From: Mangifera indica
Taxonomy: Eukaryota > Streptophyta > Magnoliopsida > Sapindales > Anacardiaceae
Direction of reading: 5' to 3'
Assembly: GCF_011075055.1 (NCBI RefSeq)
Contig: NC_058140.1
Span: forward strand, 15,501,945 to 15,565,944
Length of the DNA: 64,000 bases
This document shows positions 24,959 through 38,611 of this stretch, piece by piece. Under the pieces are notes generated by a model. That model was not told the DNA's origin, did not search any database, and was given only the letters and a program-made list of their open reading frames with translations. The position numbers were made by a program, and so were the translations under genes. The first letter of the stretch is position 1. Every line of letters starts with the position of its first letter.

Positions 24959-25473
24959 CGGAAAATCTTCACGGAGAAATTGAAGAAAAGCTCTTAGCTC
25001 ACTTTAGTTTTTAATCAATGTCTTGGATTTTGATTGGGCCACGTCGATTTTACTTTTGACCTTTTTGTGAAGAGGCCCATTTTGCTTGGAGATCACACTA
25101 GTTAAAATAAATTCTAAGCTGATAATTTTAATTACACAAAAAATTTAATTGGTGAAAAATTATCTCCCTTTCATCTTCGATCGTTAATTACTTAAAATAA
25201 TAATTTTAAAAATATTATTTAATAAATATAATTAAATAATTTTAAACTAAAATAAAAAATATTTAATATTATTTATACATAAATTTATTTCAATCGTTTA
25301 TAAATATAATAATTTTCTAAATTACATGGCGAAGCGAGAAGCTTCGAAAGTTGAGTTCGGTTCGGTTGGGCTATTTTAAGGTACAAGCCTGTAAAGCTAT
25401 CAAGCGTGCTTTTATAGAACTCTTCAAAGAATAAAAAATTAAAAAACTTAACGGCGAGCAAGATCGAGTTAAA
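24959..25473. promoter_or_regulatory. Shared divergent promoter of EI24 and CMC4 genes
   Basis: Only 515 bp separate the two start codons. Two site II-type elements are visible: TGGGCC at 25035-25040 and GGCCCA at 25074-25079. Such elements are common upstream of plant genes for mitochondrial, ribosomal and cell-cycle proteins and are bound by class I TCP factors. Both lie close to the EI24 side. No clear TATA box is obvious on either side. Co-regulation is an inference from layout. Confidence 0.6.
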
Positions 25474-27492
25474 ATGGCACAGCCCTCCAAAGAGCCATGC
25501 AAGAAAGAGGCTTGTGACATTCAGGCCTGTCTCACCAAGAACAACTTTCTCCCTCAAAGGTACAGCTTTTCTTCGTTTATTTCATCTGGGTTTTCATTGC
25601 AAATTTGATATAAATGAGGAATCTTTTGTTATGAATGTGTAGATTTTAATGCTGCTGAAATGGGATTGTGATATCTGTGATGTTTTTTTGTATATTATAT
25701 AGAGAAGCTGATTGAGTTGACTGATACTTTGCAAAGTTTTTTATTAGAATGGCTTGCTTTACACTGAGAAGAATTTAGTATTTCAATGTATTGAAAATTG
25801 TTTTTTTAACCTTTTTGAACAAAATATACATCGAAATTCATTTTTTTCTCGCAGTGTCAAACCTTTGATCGTGAGTTCAATGTTATGATTTTTCAGTAAA
25901 GAAATAGCGAATGTTAAATTTATTGGAGAGAATTGTGAAATTTGGGACCTTTTTTGGTATGAAGTAGTTGTAATTTCAGTACAGAAATATGGGTTCCTCC
26001 AAGTCAAATCTTGGAGTTCTGTTTCACTTTGTTAATGAAGGATTATGTTGGGGCTTGCATTAAAGGAAGACACTGAGGACTGAGAGTCTTTGGAAAGACC
26101 ATAATTGACTGCATTTGATGCAGTTGATTATTTCTGTGCGTCTAAGACTTTCAGTGGCTGGAGTGTTTGTTATTTTGTGTCTGTGACTCTGTGCTGCTAT
26201 GGTGCATGTCAACTAAAGCACCTATTGATCAGTAAGAAGGATGTTGTCTCTTGATTACATTTCAATGGTTTATGGCTTCAGGTGCTAAACATTTGTTCGT
26301 TTTCAACCCTATTGGCCTCATGAACAATCTCAGCTTGTCCTCTACATTCCAACTCATTGATCCCCAAAATTTAGTGTTACACTGAAGTGCTTCACTTCAG
26401 ATTGAATTGTTGTAAATTTAGTCTAGCATGCCAAGTGGGCTTGCATTGGTATGACATAGACAGAAAACGATACATTAGCAAGCTCATTAGCTAATCATCT
26501 GTCAAGGTTTCACTCTTAGGAGAATTAATTTGTCAATGCAAATTCCAAGTTTTCTTTCTCATCGTTTGCAATCTTATGGTTTCTATGTCATCCCAAGTGG
26601 ATATTACACTTTTCTTTATGCTGCTTAATCTGTATAATATGTGCTTCGCTGTAATCAATTTTCATTGCATTCTCTATATCTTCTTGAGATCTGACTGTCA
26701 ACCCAACTCTAAAAGGCTTTATGGCCTTGTCGGTTTGACATTTTCACATCATCCTCTCACTCTCTATTTAGCCCATAGAGCATGAATTTGCTACTAGGTT
26801 CTTGTCAAGGGACTTTTATTGGGGCATTTTTTTACTCAACTTCCATTACCCACCATTTATCTCTACGTCCCTATATGTGTGTAGCCTTTTTTTAGCATAG
26901 ATAAGTAAATGAAAGTTCTAAATCGGGTTTACTGTGGTGAAAAAAAAAATGATCCTTGCTATTGGTACTAAGTGGACAGTTTCCATTGTTAACGGAGGAG
27001 GGCCGGATCTTCATCAATGTGCTATGAATCATGCAATAAACCTTGCTAGATAGCTTATGTAATTCTTCTCTGATGCCGTCATAGCCATATTTACTTTGTA
27101 GTTAACACGTGTTCAGCTATTCTAAAAGTGATCACTTGTAAATTTGAGTTTTTATCAGCGGAGAGACACTAACTGTATTTTTGTGTATAGTCATGTTTAT
27201 GATTACTCAAAACCATTTGTAGCTTCATGGGAACCACAGACAAACTTGCTTCAAACATTATGTTATCTTTTTGTATGCTACGGCAGTTGTAGTATAGTCA
27301 CTCTTTTGCTGTTGTTGGACCACAAATTTATAATAGTTTGCTTACCATATGTTTTTGTTGACTCGTGTTTTTAAATGGCATAGGTGCCAAAAAGTTATTG
27401 AGTTGCTTCAGTCTTGCTGCGAGAAATGCAAAAATGACTCAATGCATTGTGCTTCGGTGTCCGGCCTTTTGAAGCAAATAGCAAAAAAATAG
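25474..27492 (+). CDS. CMC4: CMC4-type twin CX9C mitochondrial intermembrane-space protein
   Basis: Two exons, 25474-25559 and 27384-27492, encode 64 aa, starting MAQPSKEPCKKEACDIQAC. Exon 1 ends CAAAG before a GTACAG donor and exon 2 begins after ATAG; the junction codon restores Arg then Cys. The protein carries two CX9C motifs: C-KKEACDIQA-C near the N-terminus and C-QKVIELLQS-C in exon 2, plus the extra cysteines (CCEKC, HC) typical of the CMC4 family. These proteins are imported and oxidised by the Mia40 relay and fold as a disulfide-linked helical hairpin. Length fits the family. The 1,824-bp intron contains no gene I recognise. The gene is divergent from EI24 and convergent with the NIPA gene. 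Confidence 0.92.
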
Positions 27493-28283
27493 CCTGGACG
27501 TGTGTTTGGATTAGAGACTGGAGTCTAAGGAATGAAGAACACAATCAGAAACCATTTTTCTGGCCGGGTTCTCTTGTAATAAATAACCAACAAAAACATA
27601 CAAAAAACTTGTTGACTGTATTGTTTGTAGAGGTGGCAGAAGCAAAAGTATAGCATAAAGATAAGCATAGAATACTTTTAATATGATCTTTATTCTCCCT
27701 GTATTCCTATTCCTTCACTTGATGATTCCTTAACATCTTCTATCTTAACGACAAAGGGTCTCTATTTTGTTCTTTTCTCTTTCTCCAAGTTCTTGCAAGA
27801 AAGATTCATGACTTGTTCACTTGAACTGACTTGCAGAATCCAATTCCTAACCATAAAAATAGTCAAAAGACAGAGACAAAAAGCACCTAAACATTCTTTT
27901 GACATGGTATTCATACAAAATGAAAGAAAGAAAAGATGCCTCTGATGATATATTTCTGGAAATTTCAGTTTACAACTTGGTAAGAAATCCACTAAATTAT
28001 TGGCAAAATGGAGTGACTGATAGACCATGAATAACAAACCTGATCAAAATTACAATGGCCAACGCCTTCTATAGGGACAGCAGTGAGAAACTGTATAAAA
28101 TGCAATAGCTGAAAGCTACAAGACTCGTTGTGAACCCAAAAGGGGAAAAGGAAACGATAATTTTCACCCTTCAACCGTTTCCCAAAAGAATACCATGAAA
28201 TACAAGTTGATGTTGAGAAGTTTATATCTAGAGTATATAAATGTTTTATGAATATCAGAACAGGTAGGTCGAACCAAAGGATA
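27493..28283. other. Convergent intergenic region between CMC4 and NIPA genes
   Basis: About 790 bp between the stop codons of two convergent genes. It must hold both 3' UTRs. Short minus-strand frames at 27762-28174 have no recognised domain and are unlikely to be coding. Confidence 0.6.
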
Positions 28284-31200
28284 TCACGGTGCTCTGATTG
28301 AATCTTGTCGCCTTAGAGGTATGCCTTCAGATCTGAAGCCATCCTCATCTGCATGCTTAGGTAACCGCATAGACATAGATGTCATACCTGTACCTGATTT
28401 TGTAGGTCCAGGATAAACTAATTTAAATAAAAACTAATTTTAAATTCCTAAGAAAAAAAGAAACAACCATTTCTGAGAACCATAATAAGCGCATACCATC
28501 ACCCAAGTCCTTAGTTTTGTGAAGAAGAAAAGTTCCTGAAAGGATAGTCACGAACCCACACATTTCAGTGACAATCTGGGTCGGATTCTGCCTATCCCAA
28601 TCCTGATGAAAGAAGGAAAATTAATCAACCATGTGAACTGAAATTCAATCAAAGAAATTCCCAGTCAATGAGTGGAGGATGATTATGCAAACTGTATTTA
28701 AAAAAAAAAAAAAAATGATCAAAAGAGGGGGGGGAGGGGGGCGTTTCCAGTCTGATGAAATACATTAGACTTATTTTACCTTTGTACACTTTTGCAAACT
28801 CATGGTGATAATTGAACTTAAACCATTATGAAATATATTTTGCAGCACATGGAATATTCTAATCATTTGCTAGTTTATATTGCTCTAAGGATCTACTTCC
28901 AAGGAGTAGTGGAATTTCCAATAATTAGGGAGAGTAAAAAGAATTAATTACAAAGATGATTTAAAATGAAAATAAAATAGTTATACAACCAGAACAAGGG
29001 TAATGCTGGAATGGATTGGGGTACACAGAGAAATTAGGATATTTAAAAAAATATTACTGTATTTTATTTAGAAATAGGGTCTGATAATGATAAGATAAAA
29101 TATGGGGCAGAAATAGCATTATTCTTTTATATAACAAAACCAATCAGTTTATACACAAAGAAAGCCTCAATTAGCAGGATAATAGATAACAGAACTAAGA
29201 ATCTGTGCAACCAAAATGAGCAATCAGTTTAGACAAAGTAAAGAGTGAAGGGGTTTGGGGAAAGGATTTGTTGTACTACTAGCTTAACTTTCAAGGTTTG
29301 ATAAAAAGGCAGTAGCTAGCATCTAACAGATTTAAAATTATACATTTAACAGATCATATTCTGACTGGCAGGCAGACTGAAGAATTTACCTTAAACATGA
29401 TCACACTAGCCACAATGGTAAGCGATGTAAACATGACATAGTAAATTGGTGACACAACAGCTGTGTTAAAAGTGTCAAGTGCCTGCATTAGGAAGAAATA
29501 TGTTAATGATTGAAGAAATCATAAAGACCAAAAAAATCTGAAACCACAGCATGCAGATCTTGACAGGGTTGGGGAGGGCAAATTGAAGGATGATTTTAGC
29601 GAGGTCCATGCAAGTACCAGATTGAAGGCTTACTTCAGGGTCCAACCCTCAAAAGAGCATATATATATACAAGTTTAAGGATAGGAATTTGGCAGACAGG
29701 TGCCAAATCTAGTAACTCAAAATATCATACATTCTGTCACAACATGATGTCTCACATTCCTGGATACAATATATAACCAAGTAGACCAAAGTGCTGGGTT
29801 GTCATTGTACTAAAGACATAAATATCCTGGCAACCACAGCATTGATTCACTCATGCCTCCACAAAAAAATTGTAATTTTCTTTCCAAAAGGGGTTGTCAC
29901 CCAACATTAAAGCCACAAAACCGGTAAGTCCTTCTAAACCACCAGTTTTTCATGAAAGTCGCTAGGAAAGCAGTTTTTGCTACCAGTCCTGGATGGTGAG
30001 TGTATGCAATTGTGAATTACAAAATAAAAGCAGTCCAATATTATAAAGCTGATGAGAACTCAGCTCGAGCAAAACAAATAGAGCAATAGTCTTGAGAGAA
30101 TTCCATTGCACAACCTATCATTCATAAACTGCATAAGGTTTGCCCAGCTCATGATTTTAGAAATTACTCTGCCCTACGAAACTGTAAAACCATATATCTG
30201 ATCACGGCCAACTGCCTATAATCTAATTGATTCCAGCAAATCCATAATAATCTACATCGACCTCCGTTATTTACACTTCACCTCCCCAAGTCTACCATTT
30301 AAATATATAAAACAGCCCTATTCACACAAAATTAAAAAAAAAAAAAATCCTACTCTATAATTTTACTTTGCATGCCTCCATATGATTACATCACGTCATG
30401 GCATCTGGTAGCATATCTAACACATATAATAGACATTTGTTGCATCCCAAACCAAAAACAAACAAGTTAACATTGCGAAGAACAAAATGTATGGTCTATT
30501 ACACTATAACCAAGAGATTCTTTGTACAGCATGAAGCTTTATGCTCTGCCTCAACCTGAAGAAAGCAATCCCCATAATAGCACAGCCTAAGGGATGAATA
30601 TGCAATCAAAGATCCATCAATAAACCATTTCACAATTCCTCAAGTTCTTTTAGAAAATCTCATGCAAACCCAGTTAGTCTAGGAAAGCCAGAGAAGTTAA
30701 TATGTCACTCCACTCAAGATTCGACTCCAATATTGAAAACCAGAAGATCTGAAGGAAAACTAAAGCTATGTAATTAAAAGCTATAACACTTCTCAAATCA
30801 GCATATTCATTTATTCACATAAAGTACACAGCTATGCTAAGCCCACTTCATAATCTTGCAGCATGGATGCCTTCTGAGGGCATTGGGAGATAGACCTCTA
30901 CATAACCAGCAAGATCTACTACCCCTATAATAACTATGTTGTTTTATTTTATAAGATCCATCATTATCCAATGTGAGCAGAAATTTTCAGGCAAAGCATA
31001 AGCGATGTTTGTCACAAACATAACCACGAGGACTTTTTCACAAAACAAGACTCCTCATCATCATCTGTTCATCCCAATTTTGTTTTAGAAATTGCCTATA
31101 ATGGCTTTTTGTCTCACTTCCAAGATATCTCATGAATTTTAATGCCTTTCTTTCAAGTAGCCCTTCTCATTTGACAAAAGGGCCATTCAGTTTCCCGCTT

Positions 31201-33437
31201 GAGTAACTTAACAACAGAATCATTTGAACCCACCTAGTGTGATATACCAATACAGACAAGGACCACAAGCTTGCACATCAGGAGAATATCCTTACAAGTA
31301 TATTGGGCATAAATAAGAACAGAGAAGAAACAGCCATTACCTTGTTCAAATAATTCATTTGGGTAATCACACAAGTAATTACAATTAGAGTGAATGCCCA
31401 TGTTTGGGGATATATTAGCTGATTCATTCCAGATAATGTTAACTTTAGAGCAATTCCTAGAGCTTTAACACTCATAACCTGTCAAAAAACACTGTCATTA
31501 CAAACACTAGACAGGAAATGCAATGTTAAACACAAACACAATTAGAAAGTGCCAAAAATGAAGTACCAATACATACCGACAATGAACCTACAAGAGAACA
31601 GACTCCAATATAAGCCATTATGTGCGTCTGACCATACTCTGGGATAAATTGGAATATAATGATAAATACAGCTGTTATGACCAAAGCCGCATACAAGAGA
31701 AAAGCTGGAAAGAAGAAAACAATGTCATCAAACTCATTGACCTGCAAATTTAACAATAATTGCAGGCAAGAATGAATATATAGACAAATATTTTAAGTAA
31801 ATAAACACCTGGCTCTGTAGCAAGATTCCACACTTCTATTACAGATGTAATTTCACGTTCTTGAGGAGCATGCAGCACAATCGTTGTAGAGCCCACAACA
31901 CAAAGTGCACAACCAAGAATACCAAAAATATGTAGTTTCTCATGTAAAATGATATAAGCAAGTACAGCACTACAAGAGAACACCATAGTCAGCACCAACC
32001 CATCACCAGCAAATCAAACCTGAATTTGTAACACATTTCTCTGTACCTGATAATAATGCTGAGAGCACCAAGCGGTGTAACCAATATAGCAGGTGCAAAT
32101 GCATAAGCAGCAAAATTAGCAATTTCCCCGACAATCACTGTAAAATTAGCTTTTGCCCATCAGAATAATCATACTTCACAACAACCATAAACTGAAACAA
32201 ACCAAATAGTTAACTCAATATAGAAAATCAAAATTAGCAACTATTCCAATTAACTTCTATAAACTTACATCAGATATCAATAAGGAAACTGTTATGTCGG
32301 ACACAAAATTCAATTAACAGTTTCATAATGTCTGGAAGTTCTCACACTAAAGTCATCCAAGGCCCATAAAGAATAAAACTTATGATATATTTTCTATTGC
32401 ACTAATTTATACTCAAGGAAAGAGAAAACCAAACATTACTGGAAGTTGTTAAGTGAAAAAAAAGATAGTCAGATTAAACTCACTTGTTATCATGCCCACC
32501 CACCATAGTGGCTCATACAAGTAAGAATATCCTCCAACCCCTACAAAACAATCACCAATTCAATTTTAGAGTAACTTTATTCAAGATAAAAGCAAAAATT
32601 ATACTAACAGTGACTGCTCAAGAAAACTAACACATATACATCTAGAGCACGTCACTATAAGATTATTGCATAGTACAAGCAAGCATATATCACAAATTAC
32701 ACAATGAAAAAGTTAATAAAGTCAAAAAACCATAAGTCATCAACCATTTTTTTTTGAAACTGGCAGCATGTCAGCATTGATTATGTACATTTTTAGAAAG
32801 CACATGAACTTCTCTTGCACACAAAATTCATTTATACAAGATACAGATCAGAAATGTGATTCCAGAGAAATAAAACTCCACAAAAATATGGCAAACCCAA
32901 CAAAATTAGGACAATCACTTTAAGTTGTCTTGCCATTCAATGAAAAGAGGCGTCATCACATAAAAAACAGTACCAGTTTCAGGTTCACCGCATCAACAGA
33001 TCATTTCTATATTTTACCAATCAATTTTCAGAGAAACAAAATAAGTACCACTGTACCAACAGAAATTTCCTAAAATTAAGCCCACAAGTTTTCATTTTAC
33101 TAAATACCTGAAAGTTCAGAACCACAAAGAAAAACAAAACAAATGCCGCCCACCGTGTGAAAAGAAAGGCAGGTCAACTCGACTGGAACCAGTCCAGAAA
33201 TTGTATCGGGGCAATTACAACAGAAAAACTATTTAAAAAACGAAATAAATCAAACATACCTGCTCTAACACCAGAAGCACCCGCTTTCTTCAAGCCCTTC
33301 TTCTTAACAATGAAACTAGCACCAATAAACACACTGGACGAGAGAGCCAAAACCAAACCTTTTACGTTATCCGATGACATGCCATCTCTCCAGCTCTGAC
33401 TTGTCGTTGCCACTGCTAAAGCCTCCGTTGCCGCCAT
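28284..33437 (-). CDS. NIPA: NIPA-family magnesium transporter
   Basis: Nine exons encode 353 aa: 33260-33437, 32484-32540, 32047-32137, 31809-31969, 31577-31704, 31341-31478, 29390-29482, 28497-28602, 28284-28393. All junctions are GT-AG and in frame. The protein belongs to the DUF803/NIPA family of multi-pass membrane Mg2+ transporters of endomembranes and plasma membrane. Family landmarks are [19 protein letters not shown] and KKKGLKKAG in exon 1, [18 protein letters not shown] across exons 1-2, [20 protein letters not shown] in exon 3, [16 protein letters not shown] and VLHAPQERE in exon 4, [19 protein letters not shown] in exon 7. About nine membrane segments are expected. The hydrophilic C-terminal tail ([10 protein letters not shown]) is short. 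Intron 6 is 1.86 kb. Transport activity is inferred from the family. Confidence 0.93.
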
Positions 33438-34667
33438 TCACCGACTGCCGGATTTTTTAGTCAGTCGCAACAGTTCCGACAGAGACACCAAGTCCACTTC
33501 AACTCAGTCGATACTTAGTCGTTTCACCACAGAAAAGTGCTTCTCCGATATGATAGAAATGGAATCCTGATTACTAAATCTCTACGCAAAGATGGAATCC
33601 TAATTACTAATCCCTACTCAGGTCCAACAAACCAAGATCTTAAAAACACGATTGGAAAGATACAAATAAAGCTGTTGATATGGATTTGTCTTCAGTAAAA
33701 TCCGACGTCGTTTCAATCAATCAAGATTACGTTTATCTTCCCCAGGTCCGGTTTCCACACAAAGGAGATCTTGAATAAATGAAATAAAAAAGATGTGGAA
33801 GAAAAACTTTAAACTTCGGTCAATTCGACGTCGTTTGAAAAAAAGATGACTTTACTCTGTTTGAAGTTTGAACCGAGGGAGATCTTAGAGAGAAGAAGAG
33901 CGTTGGCTTGAAGTTGAGTTGAGTTGACTAAGCGGTGACTCGAGGCGAATGGATCTCGGAAGATTTGGAAAGAAAGAAAGAAAGAAACCAGTGGAAAGAA
34001 GATTTGCGTTGCGGTGCGGTTGAATAAAACGGTGGCGTGTCGATGGATAGAGAGAAAGAGCGTTTGATTTGGGAAGAAAAACAGCTGTGAATGGGAAGTA
34101 GCATAGAAGGTGTGGAAAGTTTTGAAAGGGAAGTCAAAAGAAAAAATATTAACTTATTTATTTCATTTAAATAATATCTCAATTAAAATACCAATAATAT
34201 CCTTTTATTCGATAATTATATTTACAAAACTATATAATTATGATGAAGAAACTTAATTCCATATAATAAAATACCATATTATTTGTATACAGAAATAGTT
34301 AATTATTTATATTGTCTGTTGTGTTAATTATGAATTCATAGACATGGAAGAAACTATCAGCTGGACTTATTATGAGGTTAACTTAATGGTCAAATTTTAA
34401 AGGCCTAAAATTAATAAGAATTTTTATTGTATTATTAGCGATATTATTTCTATAATTACTAATATTATTTGAAACAATCAAAAATTTAAAACTTATTTTA
34501 CACATTTTAAAAAATCATTTCCTCGTCTAATTTCAATTTTATAATGATTTATAGTGCGCCTATACTTTAATCAATTATGAAGGGAAAATCAATAAATTTG
34601 AGCTCCATTTACTTGGCCCGGGGTGGATTTTGGTTTGACTTGTGAGGGCTTTTAAAGTTTATAAGGA
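33438..34667. promoter_or_regulatory. NIPA gene 5' UTR/promoter and AT-rich flank
   Basis: The first 700 bp upstream of the NIPA start are moderately GC-rich and probably hold the 5' UTR and promoter. An identical 11-mer, CGACGTCGTTT with an ACGT core, occurs at 33703-33713 and 33826-33836. A GAAA microsatellite follows at about 33968-33987. From about 34140 the DNA turns strongly AT-rich with no gene. The minus-strand frame at 33928-34182 is low complexity and is not called. Confidence 0.5.
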
Positions 34668-35389
34668 GGCCGAAGTACTATTTTTAATCCAAATTTTGAT
34701 AAATTTTTTAAAATCACATTTATAAGATTAAAAATTTAAAATCTTATTTTATTTATAAGTCAATTGTAATTAAAAATTTTTGTTAGAAATAAGGAAAAAA
34801 TCATCATTTTATTAATAATATTAAAATATATATAAAAAATTCATTATATTTCTTTTATAAATTTTAAAAACTAACGATTATACTTTTATTTAAAGTTTTT
34901 CAACTTTAAAAAATCATTTTTTTTCATCAAACTTAAGGTTTTTTTTCTCCCCTCAGCCACAATCTCCAGCGTCGATGACCTCCCTTCTCCACTTTAAAAT
35001 TTTGGTTGGCACATGATAGGACATGACGATCTCCCTCTCCAAATCTCTTTTTCGAAGATCTTTTTATTAACATGAATAGACTAATCTCTTTGTCTCTTTG
35101 TCCCCGACAAAGAGATTTAGAGAGCGAAGATTGTCGTGTATCGACCAATATTTTAGGGTGGAGAAAGGAGGTCATCAATGTTGAAAATAGTAGCGGGAGA
35201 GGTGAAGAAAAAAAAAATATAATAAATTAAATATTTTTAATATTATTAATAAAATAATAATTTTATCATAATCTCAAACAGAAAATTTTAATAATAGTTG
35301 ATCCATAGGTAAGACTTTCAACTTTTTAAACCTTGTAAATGTAATTTTAAAAATACATCATAACTTTGGTGAAAATAAGTCCTTTGGCC
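34668..35389. mobile_element. Mutator-type MITE, copy B (722 bp)
   Basis: Left end GGCCGAAGTACTATTTTTAATCC, right end GGTGAAAATAAGTCCTTTGGCC, an imperfect inverted repeat. The flanks TTATAAGGA (34659-34667) and TCATAAGAA (35390-35398) match at seven of nine positions, an aged 9-bp target duplication. Inner segments such as TCATCATTTTATTAATAATATT and the TTTTCTCCCCTCAGCC block are shared with other copies. The frame at 34933-35178 is part of the element and not a gene. Confidence 0.65.
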
Positions 35390-36064
35390 TCATAAGAAAT
35401 TAGTAATTCATTTTACAATTGATTATGCTTTCATTTTATGATAAGAGACAATTTATATATATTCTTGTGATTGAAAAATCTTTTAGTGATCAAGATATAA
35501 GCGAGATGGATCAATACATAATGGGTAACAAAAAAATCGAAAATTATAGAAATCTTGACCTAATATTTTAAAAATATAGTTATCATATACTCTTATGCAA
35601 CTAACTTCTAACACTATAAATATCATTTTAACATTATAGGAAGGCTCTCATGATACCTTACAACTCTCTCTTTCATATTATTATCCAAAATTAAGATCTC
35701 ACACTTAACATTAAAAGAACAACTTTTTAAGATTAATGAGAAGATTCTCATAGATATTTTATAATTCACTTTTCAAGACTTTTATCAAAATCAAATACTT
35801 ATTAAAACGCCGTATTTGAAATTTTTGTTCACATTTCATCAAAACAATTTCTCAAAATTGTTAATAATATGGCAATGATGGTGGACTCTTTAAAATTTTA
35901 CTTTAGTCCTAACCCTTGCTAAACTTATTTTATCACCCACTATACTGACAAGATTGATTCAGTGATCTCTGTTATGACTATTTTATTTTTAAGAAAAAAC
36001 CTTATATTACGTAATTAAAATGATAATGATGGTAATTATAAAAAAGACAGTGAATAATTTTTAA
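35390..36064. other. AT-rich DNA between two MITEs
   Basis: About 675 bp with no open frame of note and no recognisable element. It contains the phrases GAAGATTCTCATAGATATTTTATAA and GGAAGGCTCTCATGATACCTTACAA, which may be a degenerate internal duplication. Confidence 0.4.
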
Positions 36065-36673
36065 GGCGCAATGACTATTCCTAGACCGAGGATAAACAAA
36101 AATTTAAATATTTACTCGTTTGTTAAATTTTATTATTATTATTAAAAATAAAATTATCATTTATTAAAATATTTTAAAAAATTAAAAATTTATTATATTT
36201 TTTTCTAAGTTTAAAATCTAACAAATTTTTCTTTACTTAAGGTTTGAAAAATCAACTTTTCCTTTAAAGTTTTTTCAATATACTACCAACATTAAGAGAT
36301 GACAACGTTTTTTCTCTCTCTTGATTTCTCTTTTAATTAAGTTTCATTTTTTATTATCATCGATCAACTTTTGTTTCACTAATCAATGTATGACGAAACT
36401 AAGATCTCAATCCTTTCATCGTGCATCGATCCATAAAAAAAAAGATAACTAATAATTAGTGATGGCCAATCATCATCGAAAAGGAGAGGAAAAACTCTTA
36501 AAAGAAAAATACAATGAATTTATAATTTTTTAAAATATTTTTATTCAATAATAATTTTATCTTTAATAAAAATAATAAAATTTAATGAATTGGTACATAT
36601 TTAAAATTTTTATAATTAATATAAAAAAAATTGAGTTTACATCCAACTTTAGGTGGAAAATAGTCATCTGGCC
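36065..36673. mobile_element. Mutator-type MITE, copy C (609 bp)
   Basis: Left end GGCGCAATGACTATTCC, right end GGTGGAAAATAGTCATCTGGCC. Flanks AATTTTTAA (36056-36064) and CATTTTTAA (36674-36682) form a 9-bp duplication with one mismatch. The interior follows the same order of shared blocks as copies A and B (AATTATCATTTATTA, then TCCTTTAAAG, then a core with GATGACAACG). No coding capacity. Confidence 0.65.
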
Positions 36674-38611
36674 CATTTTTAATTCCAGTGGTCCTCTATC
36701 TGTGAACGCCTTCATCTGTTCGGTCAGTGCCATTACTCACTGGGCCAAACTCCTGTATTGTAAAGAAAACATCGTCAGATCTATCTGTCATTTCTTTCCT
36801 GGGCATTTGTTATGTTTACTGAATCATAATTGATGGCACCAATTTGTATTATATACTTCAAATTCAAAGCCAATGTTACAATTAAAAGCATAACATTTAT
36901 TTTTCCTTATTTTATATATTTTTATATTTAATAAAAGAAGCTATTAAATAACTCCCCTAGTCTAATAGGAGGCATTGACGAGTTTTCATCCTTATTTTCT
37001 AAAAAATTAACTTTAGCTGCTCAAGAACTATGAAAAAAATAAAATCAAATCAAAGGCTTATATAGTCTAATATTTGGACATTGGTAACATCAAATAGTTT
37101 CTTTTAACAAGTAATATTAATCTAGAGTCGCAACTAACCATAATATAATACCTTACTTTAGTTGATTATTAATATAATTATTAAATTAATGTAAAGTATA
37201 CAAAATTATCAAATTATTTTTAATTTGTTATAATTTTCCTTTTTCTTATTGAAAGATAGATATATATATATATATAATATATATAATTGTATACCCAAAT
37301 AATGATATATCATCATATGATTAAATAATACTTTATTTTTAATTTAAAATTAATTAATTATATAATAATATATTATTTTTTATATATAAAATTATATATA
37401 TTATTTATGTATATAATATTACTCTACCACTATACCTAAAATTTGGATGTGAGTACTTTACCATACTGATGTAATTTGAAGATTAAAATTTTTTGTTTAT
37501 TCAATTAAAATTACAAGCTATCCAACCACACCACTATTGGCCACCACCTGTCAACACTGCTGCCAACTCATTGCCACCACTTGTCACCACCCACCACTAA
37601 AACGCTTTCAATCAAGACGGGATGAATTTGAGGTCAATTGACACAAAATCTTCCTCATTCAATTGGCCGATGATGTCAAGTTCCATTTGAATGTTTATGA
37701 TCAGGACAAACCGAAATTGACCAACTCTTATGAAGGTGATGCTATTGTGACATCAATTTAGCCGTTGTTTGCACATCCCTTGAGCTTTTTATACGACCTC
37801 ATCATTTTGATTGCTCCTCATCTTTGATTTGTAGTTGTTTTCCCCTCATGTCTTGATATCCTTGATTTGGTTTAATATAAAAAAAAAAACATTTTATTAA
37901 AATTATATTTTAATATTATCTTATTTTTACCTATCAATCACAATAATTATTTGTATATATTAATTTTATAAACACGTTAATAATTTATATCAATTAGTCA
38001 TATATATAATTTATTTTTAAGATAATAATTTATTTTTATAATTAAATATTATTCAAACAAAATACACCCTTATAGTCATTCTTGAGATCTTGTGTGTTAT
38101 TTTTTTAATCTTTTTTTTTAAATTACGAAAATATTAGCCTTTAAATCTTCTTAGAAGAATTAAATGAATAGTTTATGATTTAGATTTAGCAGCCAAAAAA
38201 TACTACATTTAGAAAGAATTACACAGTATGATCCATTTCTGAGGAGCCTATTGAGTTTCTCCTTTTTACAAGTAAGTTTTAGAAGCCCATGGCTCATTGT
38301 ACCAAAGTAGCATTTACGTGTAGAGCTAAATTTTGACAATCATATTTTGGTTGGCGCACCACCTAATATCCATAAATCAAATTATATCTTCATGGCCCCA
38401 AATTTCCATATTTGTTGCGGTCTGTGCCTGCCAATTTGGTATGCCATCTATGGTTTCTAATTTTTTACGAATTACCCAATATATGTCACGGGCTCAAATA
38501 CTTTATGGGCCAAACAAATTTAGGTCAACTCCCAAACTTCTACTCGTTTCGGGCATAATCGGGCATAATTTATGCCCAAACCCAAAGTTAGGTAAACTTA
38601 CAAGCTTATAA
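36674..38611. other. AT-rich intergenic DNA
   Basis: About 1.9 kb. It contains an AT microsatellite near 37259-37283 and one less AT-rich patch (37530-37850) with CCACCACT-like repeats and no extended frame. I cannot identify that patch; it may be a gene or transposon fragment. The frames at 36585-36833 and 38333-38611 are short and unsupported. Confidence 0.45.
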
